From NCBI RefSeq assembly GCF_900156545.1, contig NZ_FTNW01000008.1, positions 62,001-126,000 of the forward strand: DNA of 64,000 nucleotides, read 5' to 3'. Of the stretch, positions 41,437 through 49,658 are shown piece by piece. Positions within the stretch are counted from its first letter, which is position 1. Every line of letters starts with the position of its first letter. The stretch is from Aquipseudomonas alcaligenes. Its GTDB lineage: Bacteria > Pseudomonadota > Gammaproteobacteria > Pseudomonadales > Pseudomonadaceae. Both the position numbers and the translations under genes were made by a program. The notes under the pieces are model-generated. The model was not told the DNA's origin. It made no database searches and saw only the letters and a program-made list of their open reading frames with translations.

Positions 41437-42153
41437 ATGCGCGAAGAAGCGCCGCGTACCGTTACTGCTATCTGTCGTGCTCTGCAGGAGCAGATTGACC
41501 ACGGCCTGTTGCCCGAAGGCGGGCGGTTGCCGGCCGAGCGCGCGCTCAGCGAGCTGTTCGAAACCACCCGCATCACCCTGCGCGAGGCATTGGGGCAGCT
41601 GGAAGCCGAGGGGCTGATCTATCGCGAGGAGCGTCGTGGCTGGTTCGTCTCGCCACGGCGGTTGGCCTACAACCCGCTGGTGCGCAGCCACTTCCACGCC
41701 ATGGTGCGCGAGCAGGGCAGGGTACCCTCGACCGAGGTGCTGAGCGCGCGGCTGATGCCAGCGCCAGTGGACATCTGCGAGCGCCTGGAACTGCCGGCGC
41801 TGTCGGCGGTGCTGCAGATCCGGCGGGTACGGCGGATCGACGGGCGCCTGGTGCTGTATGTCGAGCACTACCTCAACCCTGCCTACTTTCCGGGCATCCT
41901 CGACGCTGACCTGACCGCCTCGCTGACCGAGCTGTACGCCAGCCGCTACGACATCCGCTACGGCAGGGTGGCCTTCGATATTCTGCCGACTGCCTTGCCG
42001 GTGGATGCCGCCTTCAACCTCAAGGCGGCGCCCGGCAGTCCGGCGCTGTGCATCACCCGGGTCAACCGCGACCAGCATGGACGAATCATCGACTGCGATG
42101 TGGAGTACTGGCGCCACGATGCGGTGCGGGTCAGCGTTGAGGTGCCGGACTGA
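41437..42153 (+). CDS. GntR family (HutC/UTRA) transcriptional regulator
   Basis: A 238-residue repressor. The N-terminal winged helix lies at about 5-70 (EGGRLPAERALSELFETTRITLREAL). The C-terminal UTRA ligand-binding domain is at about 90-235 (EVLSARLMPAP, LQIRRVRRIDGRLVLYVEHYL, CDVEYWRHDAVRVSV). GGGAG precedes the ATG at 41437; an in-frame ATG 21 bp upstream is less likely. UTRA regulators sense small ligands, often the imported substrate of the divergent operon. PhnR-type regulators of phosphonate uptake belong to the same class. Confidence 0.89.
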   Translation: MREEAPRTVTAICRALQEQIDHGLLPEGGRLPAERALSELFETTRITLREALGQLEAEGLIYREERRGWFVSPRRLAYNPLVRSHFHAMVREQGRVPSTEVLSARLMPAPVDICERLELPALSAVLQIRRVRRIDGRLVLYVEHYLNPAYFPGILDADLTASLTELYASRYDIRYGRVAFDILPTALPVDAAFNLKAAPGSPALCITRVNRDQHGRIIDCDVEYWRHDAVRVSVEVPD

Positions 42154-42174
42154 GCGGCCCGCGTGGGGGGAGCT

Positions 42175-42211
42175 CCCTCTCCCGTTGACGGGAGAGGGTT
42201 GGGGAGAGGGG
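42175..42211. repeat. CTCTCCC-type intergenic palindromic repeat (copy 3)
   Basis: CCCTCTCCCG-TTGA-CGGGAGAGGG (42175-42198) followed by TTGGGGAGAGGGG, located between the convergent GntR and apeB genes, where it may serve as a bidirectional terminator. Confidence 0.75.
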
Positions 42212-42217
42212 CGAGAC

Positions 42218-43507
42218 TTAGGCCAGCTCGGCGCTGCCGTAGAAGGCGCTGAGCACCCGCACCAGGTGCGCCAGGTCGTGGCTGCCGGCCAGCTCGCGGA
42301 TGGAGTGCATGGCGAAGGTCGGCAGACCGATGTCGACGGTGGGTACGCCCAGCTGGCTGGCGGTGATCGGGCCGATGGTCGAGCCGCAACCCATGTCGCT
42401 GCGCACCACGAAACTCTGTACCGGCACTTCCTCGGCCAGACACAGGTGGCGGAAGAATCCGGCGGTCTCGCTGTTGGTGGCGTAGCGCTGGTTGCTGTTG
42501 ACCTTGATCACCGGGCCGGCATTGAGCTTGGGACCGTGATTGGCATCGTGCTTGTCGGCGTAGTTGGGATGCACGCCGTGGGCGTTGTCGGCCGAGACCA
42601 GCAATGATTTCTGAATGATCCGTACAAAGGCATCGCCTTCCGGCAGCACGCGGCGCAGGACCTGCTCGAGGAATGGGCCGTCGGCGCCGCAGGCCGAGCA
42701 GGAACCGATTTCCTCGTGGTCGGTGCACACCAGCACGCAGCTTTCATCGCCATCGGCTTCGATCAGTGCCTGCAGGCCGGCATAGCACGACAGCAGGTTG
42801 TCCAGGCGCGCGCCGGCGATGAAGTCCTGGTTGAGGCCGATCACCGCGGCGCTCTGGGTGTCGTAGAAACTCAGCTCGTAGTCCAGTACCGCGTCGGCGC
42901 TGATACCGTGTTCCTCGGCCAGGCGCTCGGTCAGTACGGCGCGGAAGTCGGCACTGTCCTCGCCGGGGAACTGGGCGAGTATCGGCGGCAGCTCGGTCTG
43001 CGCGTTGATCGCCCAGCCCTGGTTGGCCTCGCGGTTGAGGTGGATGGCCAGGTTGGGGATCACCGCGATTGGTTGTTCGAAGTCGATCAGCAGGCTCTGC
43101 ACCTTGCCGCCTTCGCGGAAGGTCACGCGGCCGGCCAGCGACAGGTCACGGTCGAACCAGGGGGCGAGCAGGGCGCCGCCGTACACCTCCACGCCGAGCT
43201 GGAAGAAGCCCTGGCGCTGCAGTTCCGGCTGCGGCTTGACGCGCAGGCAGGGGCTGTCGGTGTGCGCGCCGACCAGGCGCAGGCCGCCATCCAGCGGGGC
43301 GCGGTGGCCGAGACGAAAGGCGATGATCGAGGAGTCGTTGCGGGTCACGTAATAGCGGCCGCCCGGCTCGGTGTGCCAGGGTTCGCGCTCATCCAGTGCG
43401 CGGAAGCCGGCGGCCTGCAGGCGCTGGGCCATGCTGCGGGTGGCGTGGAAAGGGGTGGGCGAGGCCTTGAGAAAATCGATCAGACCCTGGTTCAGCTCTG
43501 CGCGCAT
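42218..43507 (-). CDS. apeB: M18 family aminopeptidase
   Basis: A 429-residue cytoplasmic metallopeptidase; bacterial M18 enzymes release N-terminal acidic or other residues and form dodecamers. Zinc-ligand regions are visible: GAHTDSP (about 80-86), ELSFYDTQ with the bridging acid, CTDHEEIGS (catalytic Glu pair) and the C-terminal HSIRELAGSHD. Length matches ApeB. The ATG at 43505-43507 was chosen because upstream in-frame sequence falls in a repeat. Confidence 0.94.
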   Translation of the reverse strand: MRAELNQGLIDFLKASPTPFHATRSMAQRLQAAGFRALDEREPWHTEPGGRYYVTRNDSSIIAFRLGHRAPLDGGLRLVGAHTDSPCLRVKPQPELQRQGFFQLGVEVYGGALLAPWFDRDLSLAGRVTFREGGKVQSLLIDFEQPIAVIPNLAIHLNREANQGWAINAQTELPPILAQFPGEDSADFRAVLTERLAEEHGISADAVLDYELSFYDTQSAAVIGLNQDFIAGARLDNLLSCYAGLQALIEADGDESCVLVCTDHEEIGSCSACGADGPFLEQVLRRVLPEGDAFVRIIQKSLLVSADNAHGVHPNYADKHDANHGPKLNAGPVIKVNSNQRYATNSETAGFFRHLCLAEEVPVQSFVVRSDMGCGSTIGPITASQLGVPTVDIGLPTFAMHSIRELAGSHDLAHLVRVLSAFYGSAELA

Positions 43508-43624
43508 AACGGACTCCGGACGGCGATGGCCGAGTTTATCGGATTCCGTGGCGCGTTTGGCAGGCGTGTAGCCGGTGTGTGGCTGTGTCTGCAGGCGGCT
43601 CAGAAGCTGTCTGCGATCTCGAAA

Positions 43625-43704
43625 GCCCCCCTCTCCCCATTGTGGGAGAAGGAGTTGGCCCACTCACCCTCTCCCCAACCCTCTCCCGTAAACGGGAGAG
43701 GGGG
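43625..43704. repeat. CTCTCCC-type intergenic palindromic repeat (copy 4)
   Basis: CCCCCCTCTCCCC...GGGAGAAGG and CCCTCTCCCG-TAAA-CGGGAGAGGG in tandem, matching copy 2 nearly base for base in the second hairpin. It lies in the 324-bp gap between apeB and the RluA-type gene. Confidence 0.8.
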
Positions 43705-43762
43705 CAAAAGCGCACTGCACCTGCTCTCCAGATCGGCATGGGAATGCAAAAAATAGTCAGTT

Positions 43763-43822
43763 GTAGCCCGGATGCAATCCGGGGGGCGGACCTGCCTGTT
43801 CCCCGGATTGCATCCGGGCTAC
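43763..43822. repeat. REP (repetitive extragenic palindrome) pair
   Basis: A perfect 22-bp inverted repeat, GTAGCCCGGATGCAATCC (then GGGG) and its complement, separated by 16 bp. This is the classic Pseudomonas REP motif in head-to-head (BIME-like) arrangement, 10 bp from the end of the RluA-type gene. No RAYT transposase is in the window. Confidence 0.88.
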
Positions 43823-43831
43823 GGAAAAGGC

Positions 43832-44467
43832 TCAGAACGGCGCCGGACACTCGAAGCGCAGGCGTTCGCCGGTCTGCGGGTGGGTCAGGCTCAGCATGCT
43901 GGCGTGCAGGCATAGGCGCGGCCAGGCGGCCAGGGCCTGTTCGTGGGCATAGAGGCCGTCGCCAAGCAGCGGGTGGCCGATCGACAGCATGTGCACGCGC
44001 AGCTGGTGCGAGCGGCCGGTGATTGGCGTCAGCTCGACGCGGCAATAGTCGCCACAGCGTTCCAGCACGCGCCAGAAGGTCAGGGCGTGCTTGCCGTGCT
44101 CAAAGTCGACCACATGGCGCGGCTTGGTCGGCGGGTCGTAGCGCAGTGGCAGGTCGATGCTGCCGCTGTCCAGTTCCGGCTGGCCCCAGCACAGGGCGGT
44201 GTAGGCCTTTTCGGTTTCGCGGTCGTGGAACTGGCGGGACAGCTCGCGGTGACTGTCGGCGTCGCGGGCCAGCACGATGATGCCGGAGGTTTCCCAGTCC
44301 AGGCGGTGGACGATGCGCGCTTCCGGGTAGCCGTTTTCCTGCAGGCGGGTCACCAGGCAGTCACGGTTGTCCTCGGCGCGGCCGGGCACCGAGAGCAGCA
44401 GGGTGGGCTTGTTGATCACCAGCAGGGCGTTGTCCTGATGGAGTATCTCGATGTTCGACAACGGCAT
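43832..44467 (-). CDS. Pseudouridine synthase, RluA family
   Basis: A 211-residue RNA-modifying enzyme. Catalytic D57 lies in HRLDWETSG; further motifs are EKAYTALCWG, PITGRSHQLRVHM and the C-terminal LCLHASMLSLTHP. It lacks an S4 domain, so it resembles RluA or TruC-type enzymes (position-32/746 type specificity) more than RluC/D. The exact target uridine cannot be read. It lies downstream of minE. Confidence 0.87.
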   Translation of the reverse strand: MPLSNIEILHQDNALLVINKPTLLLSVPGRAEDNRDCLVTRLQENGYPEARIVHRLDWETSGIIVLARDADSHRELSRQFHDRETEKAYTALCWGQPELDSGSIDLPLRYDPPTKPRHVVDFEHGKHALTFWRVLERCGDYCRVELTPITGRSHQLRVHMLSIGHPLLGDGLYAHEQALAAWPRLCLHASMLSLTHPQTGERLRFECPAPF

Positions 44468-44485
44468 GGCGGTTCCACAAATGAC

Positions 44486-44507
44486 GACGGCGGCCGAGGC
44501 CGCCGTC
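44486..44507 (-). terminator. Strong hairpin after minE
   Basis: GACGGCGGCC-GA-GGCCGCCGTC, a perfect 10-bp GC-rich stem 16 bp beyond the minE stop. There is no clear T-run on the minus strand, so it may stabilise the message rather than terminate it. Confidence 0.55.
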
Positions 44508-44523
44508 GCTTACCCCGTCTGAA

Positions 44524-44778
44524 TCAACGATCCGGCAGGGTGATGTTGAGTTCCAGGATGGAGCAGCTGCCCTGGTTTTCCAGCGCTACCTGCACCTGAT
44601 CCTGCTCGATGTTGACGTACTTGCGGATCACCTCGACCAGCTCCTTCTGCAGGGCCGGCAGGTAGTCCGGCTGGCTACGCTGGCCGCGCTCGTGGGCGAC
44701 GATGATCGACAGACGCTCTTTCGCAATCGACGCAGGGGTTTCCTTTTTGCGTTCACGAAAGAAGTCGAAAATGTTCAT
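44524..44778 (-). CDS. minE: Cell division topological specificity factor MinE
   Basis: An 84-residue protein that stimulates MinD ATPase and drives Min oscillation. The N-terminal anti-MinCD helix region (MNIFDFFRERKKETPASIAKERL) and the dimerisation domain are standard. Start overlaps the minD stop (TAATG). Confidence 0.97.
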   Translation of the reverse strand: MNIFDFFRERKKETPASIAKERLSIIVAHERGQRSQPDYLPALQKELVEVIRKYVNIEQDQVQVALENQGSCSILELNITLPDR

Positions 44779-45590
44779 TAGCGCGCTCCAAACAGGCGTT
44801 GCATGAGTCCTTTCTTCTGCACGTCGAGGAAGCGATGCGGCACTTCCTTGCCGAGCAGGCGGTCGACGGCATCGCTGTAGGCCTGGCCGGCGTCACTCTG
44901 GTCGTCGAGGATGACCGGTACGCCCTGGTTGGAGGCTTTCAGCACGGCTTGGGACTCGGGGATCACGCCCAGCAGGTTGATGGCGAGGATTTCCTCGACG
45001 TCTTCCACGCCGAGCATCTCGCCCTTGGTGACGCGCTCGGGGTTGTAGCGGGTCAGCAGCAGGCGCTCCTTGATCGGTTCCAGGCCCTGCTCGGCGCGGC
45101 GCGACTTGCTGGCCAGCAGGCCGAGCATGCGGTCGGAGTCGCGTACCGAGGACACTTCCGGGTTGGTCACGACGATAGCTTCGTCGGCGAAGTACATGGC
45201 CATGTGCGCGCCGGTCTCTATGCCGGCAGGCGAGTCACAGATGACGTATTCGAAGTTCTGCGAAAGCTCGTCGATGACCTTGCCCACGCCTTCCTTGGTC
45301 AGCGCTTCCTTGTCACGGGTCTGGCTGGCGGCCAGCACGTAGAGGTTCTCAAGGCGCTTGTCCTTGATCAGGGCCTGGGTCAGGGTCGCTTCGCCGTTGA
45401 TCACGTTGACGAAGTCGTACACCACGCGGCGTTCGCAGCCCATGATCAGGTCGAGATTACGCAGGCCCACGTCGAAGTCGACGATGACGGTCTTGTGGCC
45501 GCGCAGGGCGAGGCCGGTACCGATGGCGGCGCTGGTGGTGGTTTTACCCACGCCGCCCTTGCCGGAAGTGACTACGAGGATCTTGGCCAA
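44778..45590 (-). CDS. minD: Septum site-determining ATPase MinD
   Basis: A 270-residue ATPase with the deviant Walker A KGGVGKTT (about 11-18) and Walker B-like VIVDFDVG. The C-terminal amphipathic membrane-targeting helix is KKGLMQRLFG. It recruits MinC to the membrane to block polar septation. Middle gene of minC-minD-minE. Confidence 0.98.
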   Translation of the reverse strand: MAKILVVTSGKGGVGKTTTSAAIGTGLALRGHKTVIVDFDVGLRNLDLIMGCERRVVYDFVNVINGEATLTQALIKDKRLENLYVLAASQTRDKEALTKEGVGKVIDELSQNFEYVICDSPAGIETGAHMAMYFADEAIVVTNPEVSSVRDSDRMLGLLASKSRRAEQGLEPIKERLLLTRYNPERVTKGEMLGVEDVEEILAINLLGVIPESQAVLKASNQGVPVILDDQSDAGQAYSDAVDRLLGKEVPHRFLDVQKKGLMQRLFGAR

Positions 45591-45690
45591 GGTGATTCAC
45601 CCCAAATATATGAAAAATCGGGAAATCCGGCGCCGGTAAACTGGCTTCCGAATGCCCCTTTTGGTCCCTGAAATTGGGCCGCAGTATCCG

Positions 45691-46422
45691 TTAAAGGCGG
45701 GTGATGTTCAACACGTCACCCGACAGGCTGACTTGCACCGATTGCCCCCACAAGGGATCGCGGCGCAGCTCTTCCGCGGTCTTGTATTGCCCCGCCACGG
45801 AGAGCATTTCGGCGCCCATCTGCTGGCAGAAGATGCGCGCCTTGGTGTCGCCCTTGACGCCGGCCAGGGCGCGGCCGCGGAGCGGGCCGTAGACATGGAT
45901 ATTGCCGTCGGCGAGCAGTTCCGCGCCGGCGCTGACCGGCGCCATCACCACCAGGTCGCCGCCCTGGGCGTAGATCTGCTGGCCGCCACGCACCGGACTG
46001 GTGACGATGCGGGTCGGTTTGTACTGCGGCTCGGCCGGTTTCTCTTCCTTCTTGCGCGCCTCCACCGGCTCGACCAGCTTTTCGCGGGCGCCGGACGGCG
46101 GCAGTACTGGGATGTCCAGGGCCTCGGCGGCGGCGATGTCGTCCTCGCGGCTGGCGCGAATGGCCAGGGTGCGCAGGCCGTGCTGGCGGCAGAGGTCCAT
46201 CAGTTTGCCCAGGTCGAGTGCGCCTTCACCTTCCGGCAGCTTGTCCAGCGCCAGCACCAGGGGGATGTTCTGGAAGAAGTTGGGCGCCTGCGCCACTTTC
46301 TCGGCCAGCTGCCGGTCCAGGCGCTCCAGGTCGTTGTGCGCCAGCTCCAGCACGGTGATGGCGAGCATGCTGCCCTTGAGCTGGAACACGGGGTCTTGGT
46401 CGAGGAGATCGGCTTGGCTCAT
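45691..46422 (-). CDS. minC: Septum site-determining protein MinC
   Basis: A 243-residue FtsZ polymerisation inhibitor. The N-terminal domain (about 1-110) is followed by a Pro/Lys/Glu-rich linker and the C-terminal beta-helix (about 135-243: VRGGQQIYAQGGDLVVM, GNIHVYGPLRGRALAG). The ATG at 46420-46422 fits the family; a start nine codons upstream is less likely. It is divergent from lpxL and 100 bp ahead of minD. Confidence 0.96.
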   Translation of the reverse strand: MSQADLLDQDPVFQLKGSMLAITVLELAHNDLERLDRQLAEKVAQAPNFFQNIPLVLALDKLPEGEGALDLGKLMDLCRQHGLRTLAIRASREDDIAAAEALDIPVLPPSGAREKLVEPVEARKKEEKPAEPQYKPTRIVTSPVRGGQQIYAQGGDLVVMAPVSAGAELLADGNIHVYGPLRGRALAGVKGDTKARIFCQQMGAEMLSVAGQYKTAEELRRDPLWGQSVQVSLSGDVLNITRL

Positions 46423-46533
46423 GGTTCGCCCACTGCATTGAATGGGCACGACTTATAACGATAAGCCCGCAGCGCCGCAAGCCGGGCGGACTTCTGTAAA
46501 ATACGCGGTTTTACCGCCTGCCCGGAATCATTC

Positions 46534-47469
46534 ATGGACCGCCCGCAATTTCGCGCTTCTTTCCTTCACCCGCGTTTCTGGCCGCTGTGGCTGGGCCTCG
46601 GGCTGCTGTGGCTGATTGCGCAGTTGCCGTACCGGGTTCTGCTGCTGCTCGGTCGCGGCCTGGGCGCACTGATGTACCGTGTTGCCGGTTCGCGGCGGCA
46701 TATCGCCGGGCGCAATCTGGAACTGTGCTTCCCGAACCTCAGCGCTGCCGAGCGCGAGCGCCTGCTGAAGGAGAACTTCGCCTCCACCGGCATCGCCTTC
46801 TTCGAGACGGCCATGGGCTGGTGGTGGGCCAAGCCGCGCCTAGCCGGGCTGGCGCACATCGAGGGGCTGGAGCACCTGCGCCAGGTACAGGCCGAGGGGC
46901 AGGGCGCGATCCTCATGGCGCTGCACTTCACCACCCTGGAAATCGGTGCGGCGCTGCTGGGCCGGGTGCAGACCATCGACGGCATGTACCGCGAGCACAA
47001 GAACCCGGTGTTCGACTTCGTGCAGCGCCGCGGCCGCGAGCGCCACAACGCCGACGCCACTGCCATCGAGCGCGAGGACATCCGCGCCATGCTCAAGGTG
47101 CTGCGCGCCGGCCGCGCCATCTGGTACGCGCCGGACCAGGACTACGGCCCCAAACAGAGCATCTTCGTGCCGCTGTTCGGCATCCAGGCCGCCACCGTTA
47201 CCGCCACCACCAAGTTCGCCCGTCTGGGCAAGGCGCGGGTGGTGCCCTTCACTCAGGAGCGCCTGGCCGATGGCAGCGGCTACCGCCTGGTGATCCATCC
47301 GCCGCTGGCCGACTTCCCCGGCGAGAGCGAGGAGGCTGACTGCCTGCGCATCAACCAGTGGATCGAGCAGGCGGTCAGCCAGCATCCCGAGCAGTACCTG
47401 TGGGCACACCGGCGCTTCAAGACCCGCCCCGAGGGCGAACCCAAGCTGTATCGCAAGCGCAGGCGTTAG
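46534..47469 (+). CDS. lpxL: Lipid A biosynthesis lauroyl-type acyltransferase (LpxL/HtrB family)
   Basis: A 311-residue inner-membrane acyltransferase that adds a secondary acyl chain to Kdo2-lipid IVA or its penta-acyl form. An N-terminal membrane helix (about 14-34) precedes the catalytic HX4E motif LHFTTLE (about 130-136). The motifs MYREHKNP and APDQDYGPKQ are typical. P. aeruginosa has two HtrB paralogues with different positional specificity; which one this corresponds to cannot be told here. Confidence 0.93.
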   Translation: MDRPQFRASFLHPRFWPLWLGLGLLWLIAQLPYRVLLLLGRGLGALMYRVAGSRRHIAGRNLELCFPNLSAAERERLLKENFASTGIAFFETAMGWWWAKPRLAGLAHIEGLEHLRQVQAEGQGAILMALHFTTLEIGAALLGRVQTIDGMYREHKNPVFDFVQRRGRERHNADATAIEREDIRAMLKVLRAGRAIWYAPDQDYGPKQSIFVPLFGIQAATVTATTKFARLGKARVVPFTQERLADGSGYRLVIHPPLADFPGESEEADCLRINQWIEQAVSQHPEQYLWAHRRFKTRPEGEPKLYRKRRR

Positions 47470-47508
47470 CCCGGCCCTATACTCGCTGAAAAACAGCGGA
47501 CAGCCCCC

Positions 47509-48714
47509 ATGACCGATGCAGTCGAAGTTGCCAGCCCCGTCACCGGGCTGATCCTGTCCGGTGGTGGCGCGCGGGCGGCCTATCAGGTCGGGGTCCTGGG
47601 GGCGATTGCCGACCTGCTCGGTGATGCTGGTCGTAACCCGTTTCCGGTCATCGTCGGCACCTCGGCCGGTGCCATCAATGCCGTTGGCCTGGCCTGTGGC
47701 GCCCTGCACTTCGCCAGCGCGGTCCGCCGCCTGACTGAGGTCTGGCAGGGGTTTCACTGTGGTGACGTCTATCGCAGCGACTGGCCTGGCGTGTTGCGCC
47801 AGGCCAGCCGTTTCTTCGCGCACAGCCTCATGGGCATTGGCAAGGATCTGCCGGTCGCGCTGCTCGACAGCACGCCGTTGGGCGACCTGCTGGCCCGTGA
47901 GTTGGATTTTTCAGGTATCGCGGCGGCAGTGCGCCTGCGTCAGCTGCGCGCGGTGGCGGTGACCGCCTTCGGTTACGAGAGCGGCCAGGCGGTGACCTTC
48001 TACCAGGGGCGCGCGACCATCGACCCCTGGTTCCGCCACCGTCGTGTCGGGGTGCCGACGCGCCTGAGCCTGGAGCACCTGCTGGCCAGCGCGGCGATCC
48101 CGCTGATTTTCCCGCCGGTCAAGGTCAACCGCGAGTACTTCGGCGACGGCGCGGTGCGCCAGCAGGCACCGATCAGCCCGGCACTGCACCTGGGCGCCAG
48201 TCGCGTGCTGGTGGTGGGCGTCAGTGGCAATCCACAGGGCAAGGCTGGCAACCAGCAGGTGGTGCGCCGCCGAAGTGGCCACCCGCCAACCCTGGCGCAG
48301 ATCAGTGGGCACATGCTCAACAGCACCTTCATCGATAGCCTGGAAGGCGACATCGAGTTGCTTGAACGACTCAATCACATGAGTCGCCTGGTACCTTCCG
48401 GGCTCCATCCGCGGGGGCTCGGCCTGAAGCCCGTGGATGTGCTGGTGATCTCGCCGAGTCAGCCGCTGGACCAGATCGCCGCACGGCACCGGCGGGAGAT
48501 GCCCAGAGCCATGCGCTTCTTCCTGCGCGGTTCGGGCGCGACCCGTGCCAGCGGCGCCGGGGTGCTCAGCTACCTGCTGTTCGAGCCTGGCTACTGCAAC
48601 GAACTGATCGAACTGGGCTACCAGGACGCCATGGCGCAGAAGGGCGCCCTGTGCCGCTTCCTCGGCCATACCGAAGTGGCGGCCGAGGATGTGCCGGTGC
48701 TGTCTGCGCGCTGA
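47509..48714 (+). CDS. Patatin-like phospholipase
   Basis: A 401-residue patatin-fold lipid hydrolase. The oxyanion motif GGGARAAYQ is at about 18-26, the nucleophile in GTSAG (about 50-54) and the catalytic Asp in FGDGAV (DGA, about 210). These form a complete Ser-Asp dyad. The C-terminal third (about 280-390) is a family extension of unknown role. No signal peptide is seen, so it is probably cytoplasmic or peripherally membrane-bound. It follows lpxL by 39 bp, so the two may be co-transcribed. Confidence 0.9.
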   Translation: MTDAVEVASPVTGLILSGGGARAAYQVGVLGAIADLLGDAGRNPFPVIVGTSAGAINAVGLACGALHFASAVRRLTEVWQGFHCGDVYRSDWPGVLRQASRFFAHSLMGIGKDLPVALLDSTPLGDLLARELDFSGIAAAVRLRQLRAVAVTAFGYESGQAVTFYQGRATIDPWFRHRRVGVPTRLSLEHLLASAAIPLIFPPVKVNREYFGDGAVRQQAPISPALHLGASRVLVVGVSGNPQGKAGNQQVVRRRSGHPPTLAQISGHMLNSTFIDSLEGDIELLERLNHMSRLVPSGLHPRGLGLKPVDVLVISPSQPLDQIAARHRREMPRAMRFFLRGSGATRASGAGVLSYLLFEPGYCNELIELGYQDAMAQKGALCRFLGHTEVAAEDVPVLSAR

Positions 48715-48717
48715 GGC

Positions 48718-49566
48718 TCATGCGGTCAGGCGGTCGTCGCGGAAATCGCGTAATGCCTGCTCTATCTCCTCGCGGCTGTTCATCACGAAGGGCCCGTATT
48801 GCACGATCGGCTCGTTCAGCGGCGTGCCGGCGATCAGCAGCACCCGTGCGCCGGTTGCGCTGCCCATCTCGATGGCGCCGATTTCCGATAGCCGCGCCAG
48901 GCGGCCTTTGCTAACGCTGTGGCCGTTGACCGCCAGCTCACCCTCGTAGACATACAGGAGCACCCGCTGGCCATCGGCCAGGCGCGGTGCCAGGCGGCTA
49001 CCGGCTGGCAGATGCAGGTCGAATAGCTGTGGCGCGGTGTGCGGACGTTGTACGGCACCCTCCTGCTGCTGCGCTCCGTCATCGAAGCGCCCGGCGATCA
49101 CCGTTACCGCCACGCCCGTGCTAGTGGTGAGGCGGGGGATTTCTTCCGGCGCATAGTCGCGGTAGCCGGCATCACCCAGCTTGTCCTTGGCCGGCAGGTT
49201 GAGCCAGAGCTGGAAGCCACGCATCACGCCTTCCTGCTGCTCCGGCATCTCGCTGTGGATGATGCCGCGCGCGGCCGTCATCCACTGCACGCCGCCGCTT
49301 TCCAGCAGGCCGACATTGCCCAGGTGGTCCTCGTGGCGCATGCGCCCTTCGAGCATGTAGGTGATGGTCTCGAAGCCGCGGTGCGGGTGCGGCGGGAAGC
49401 CGGCGATGTAGTCGTCCGGGTTGTCCGAGCCGAACTCGTCGAGCATCAGGAAGGGATCGAAGCGCTCGATGCCGGCGCCGCCGATTACGCGGGTCAGGCG
49501 TACGCCGGCGCCATCCGAGGCGCTCTGGCCGATGTGCTGGGTGAGGACTTGGCGGAATTGGGTCAT
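48718..49566 (-). CDS. Pirin family protein (second, long type)
   Basis: A 282-residue bicupin pirin. Metal ligands are in PPHPHRGFETITYMLEG (about 58-74) and ARGIIHSEMP (about 99-108). The C-terminal cupin_C domain is at about 170-280. It is only moderately similar to the 232-residue pirin at 16882-17580, hence a distinct subfamily. GGAGG lies before the ATG at 49564-49566. It is convergent with the patatin gene, stops 3 bp apart. Confidence 0.9.
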   Translation of the reverse strand: MTQFRQVLTQHIGQSASDGAGVRLTRVIGGAGIERFDPFLMLDEFGSDNPDDYIAGFPPHPHRGFETITYMLEGRMRHEDHLGNVGLLESGGVQWMTAARGIIHSEMPEQQEGVMRGFQLWLNLPAKDKLGDAGYRDYAPEEIPRLTTSTGVAVTVIAGRFDDGAQQQEGAVQRPHTAPQLFDLHLPAGSRLAPRLADGQRVLLYVYEGELAVNGHSVSKGRLARLSEIGAIEMGSATGARVLLIAGTPLNEPIVQYGPFVMNSREEIEQALRDFRDDRLTA

Positions 49567-49606
49567 GGGGCACCTCCTGAAGTGGAATGCGCCCATGCTA
49601 GTCCAG

Positions 49607-49619
49607 TAGATTGAATCTA
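49607..49619. promoter_or_regulatory. Palindrome in the second pirin promoter region
   Basis: TAGATT-G-AATCTA is a perfect 13-bp palindrome 41 bp before the pirin start. The adjacent sequence (TCTATTAATTGGATC, about 49647) is also AT-rich. It resembles in size and composition the ATCTATTTAATAGAT palindrome by the first pirin gene. Confidence 0.35.
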
Positions 49620-49658
49620 TGGGTGAGACTTTTACCGTCTAAATATCTATTAATTGGA

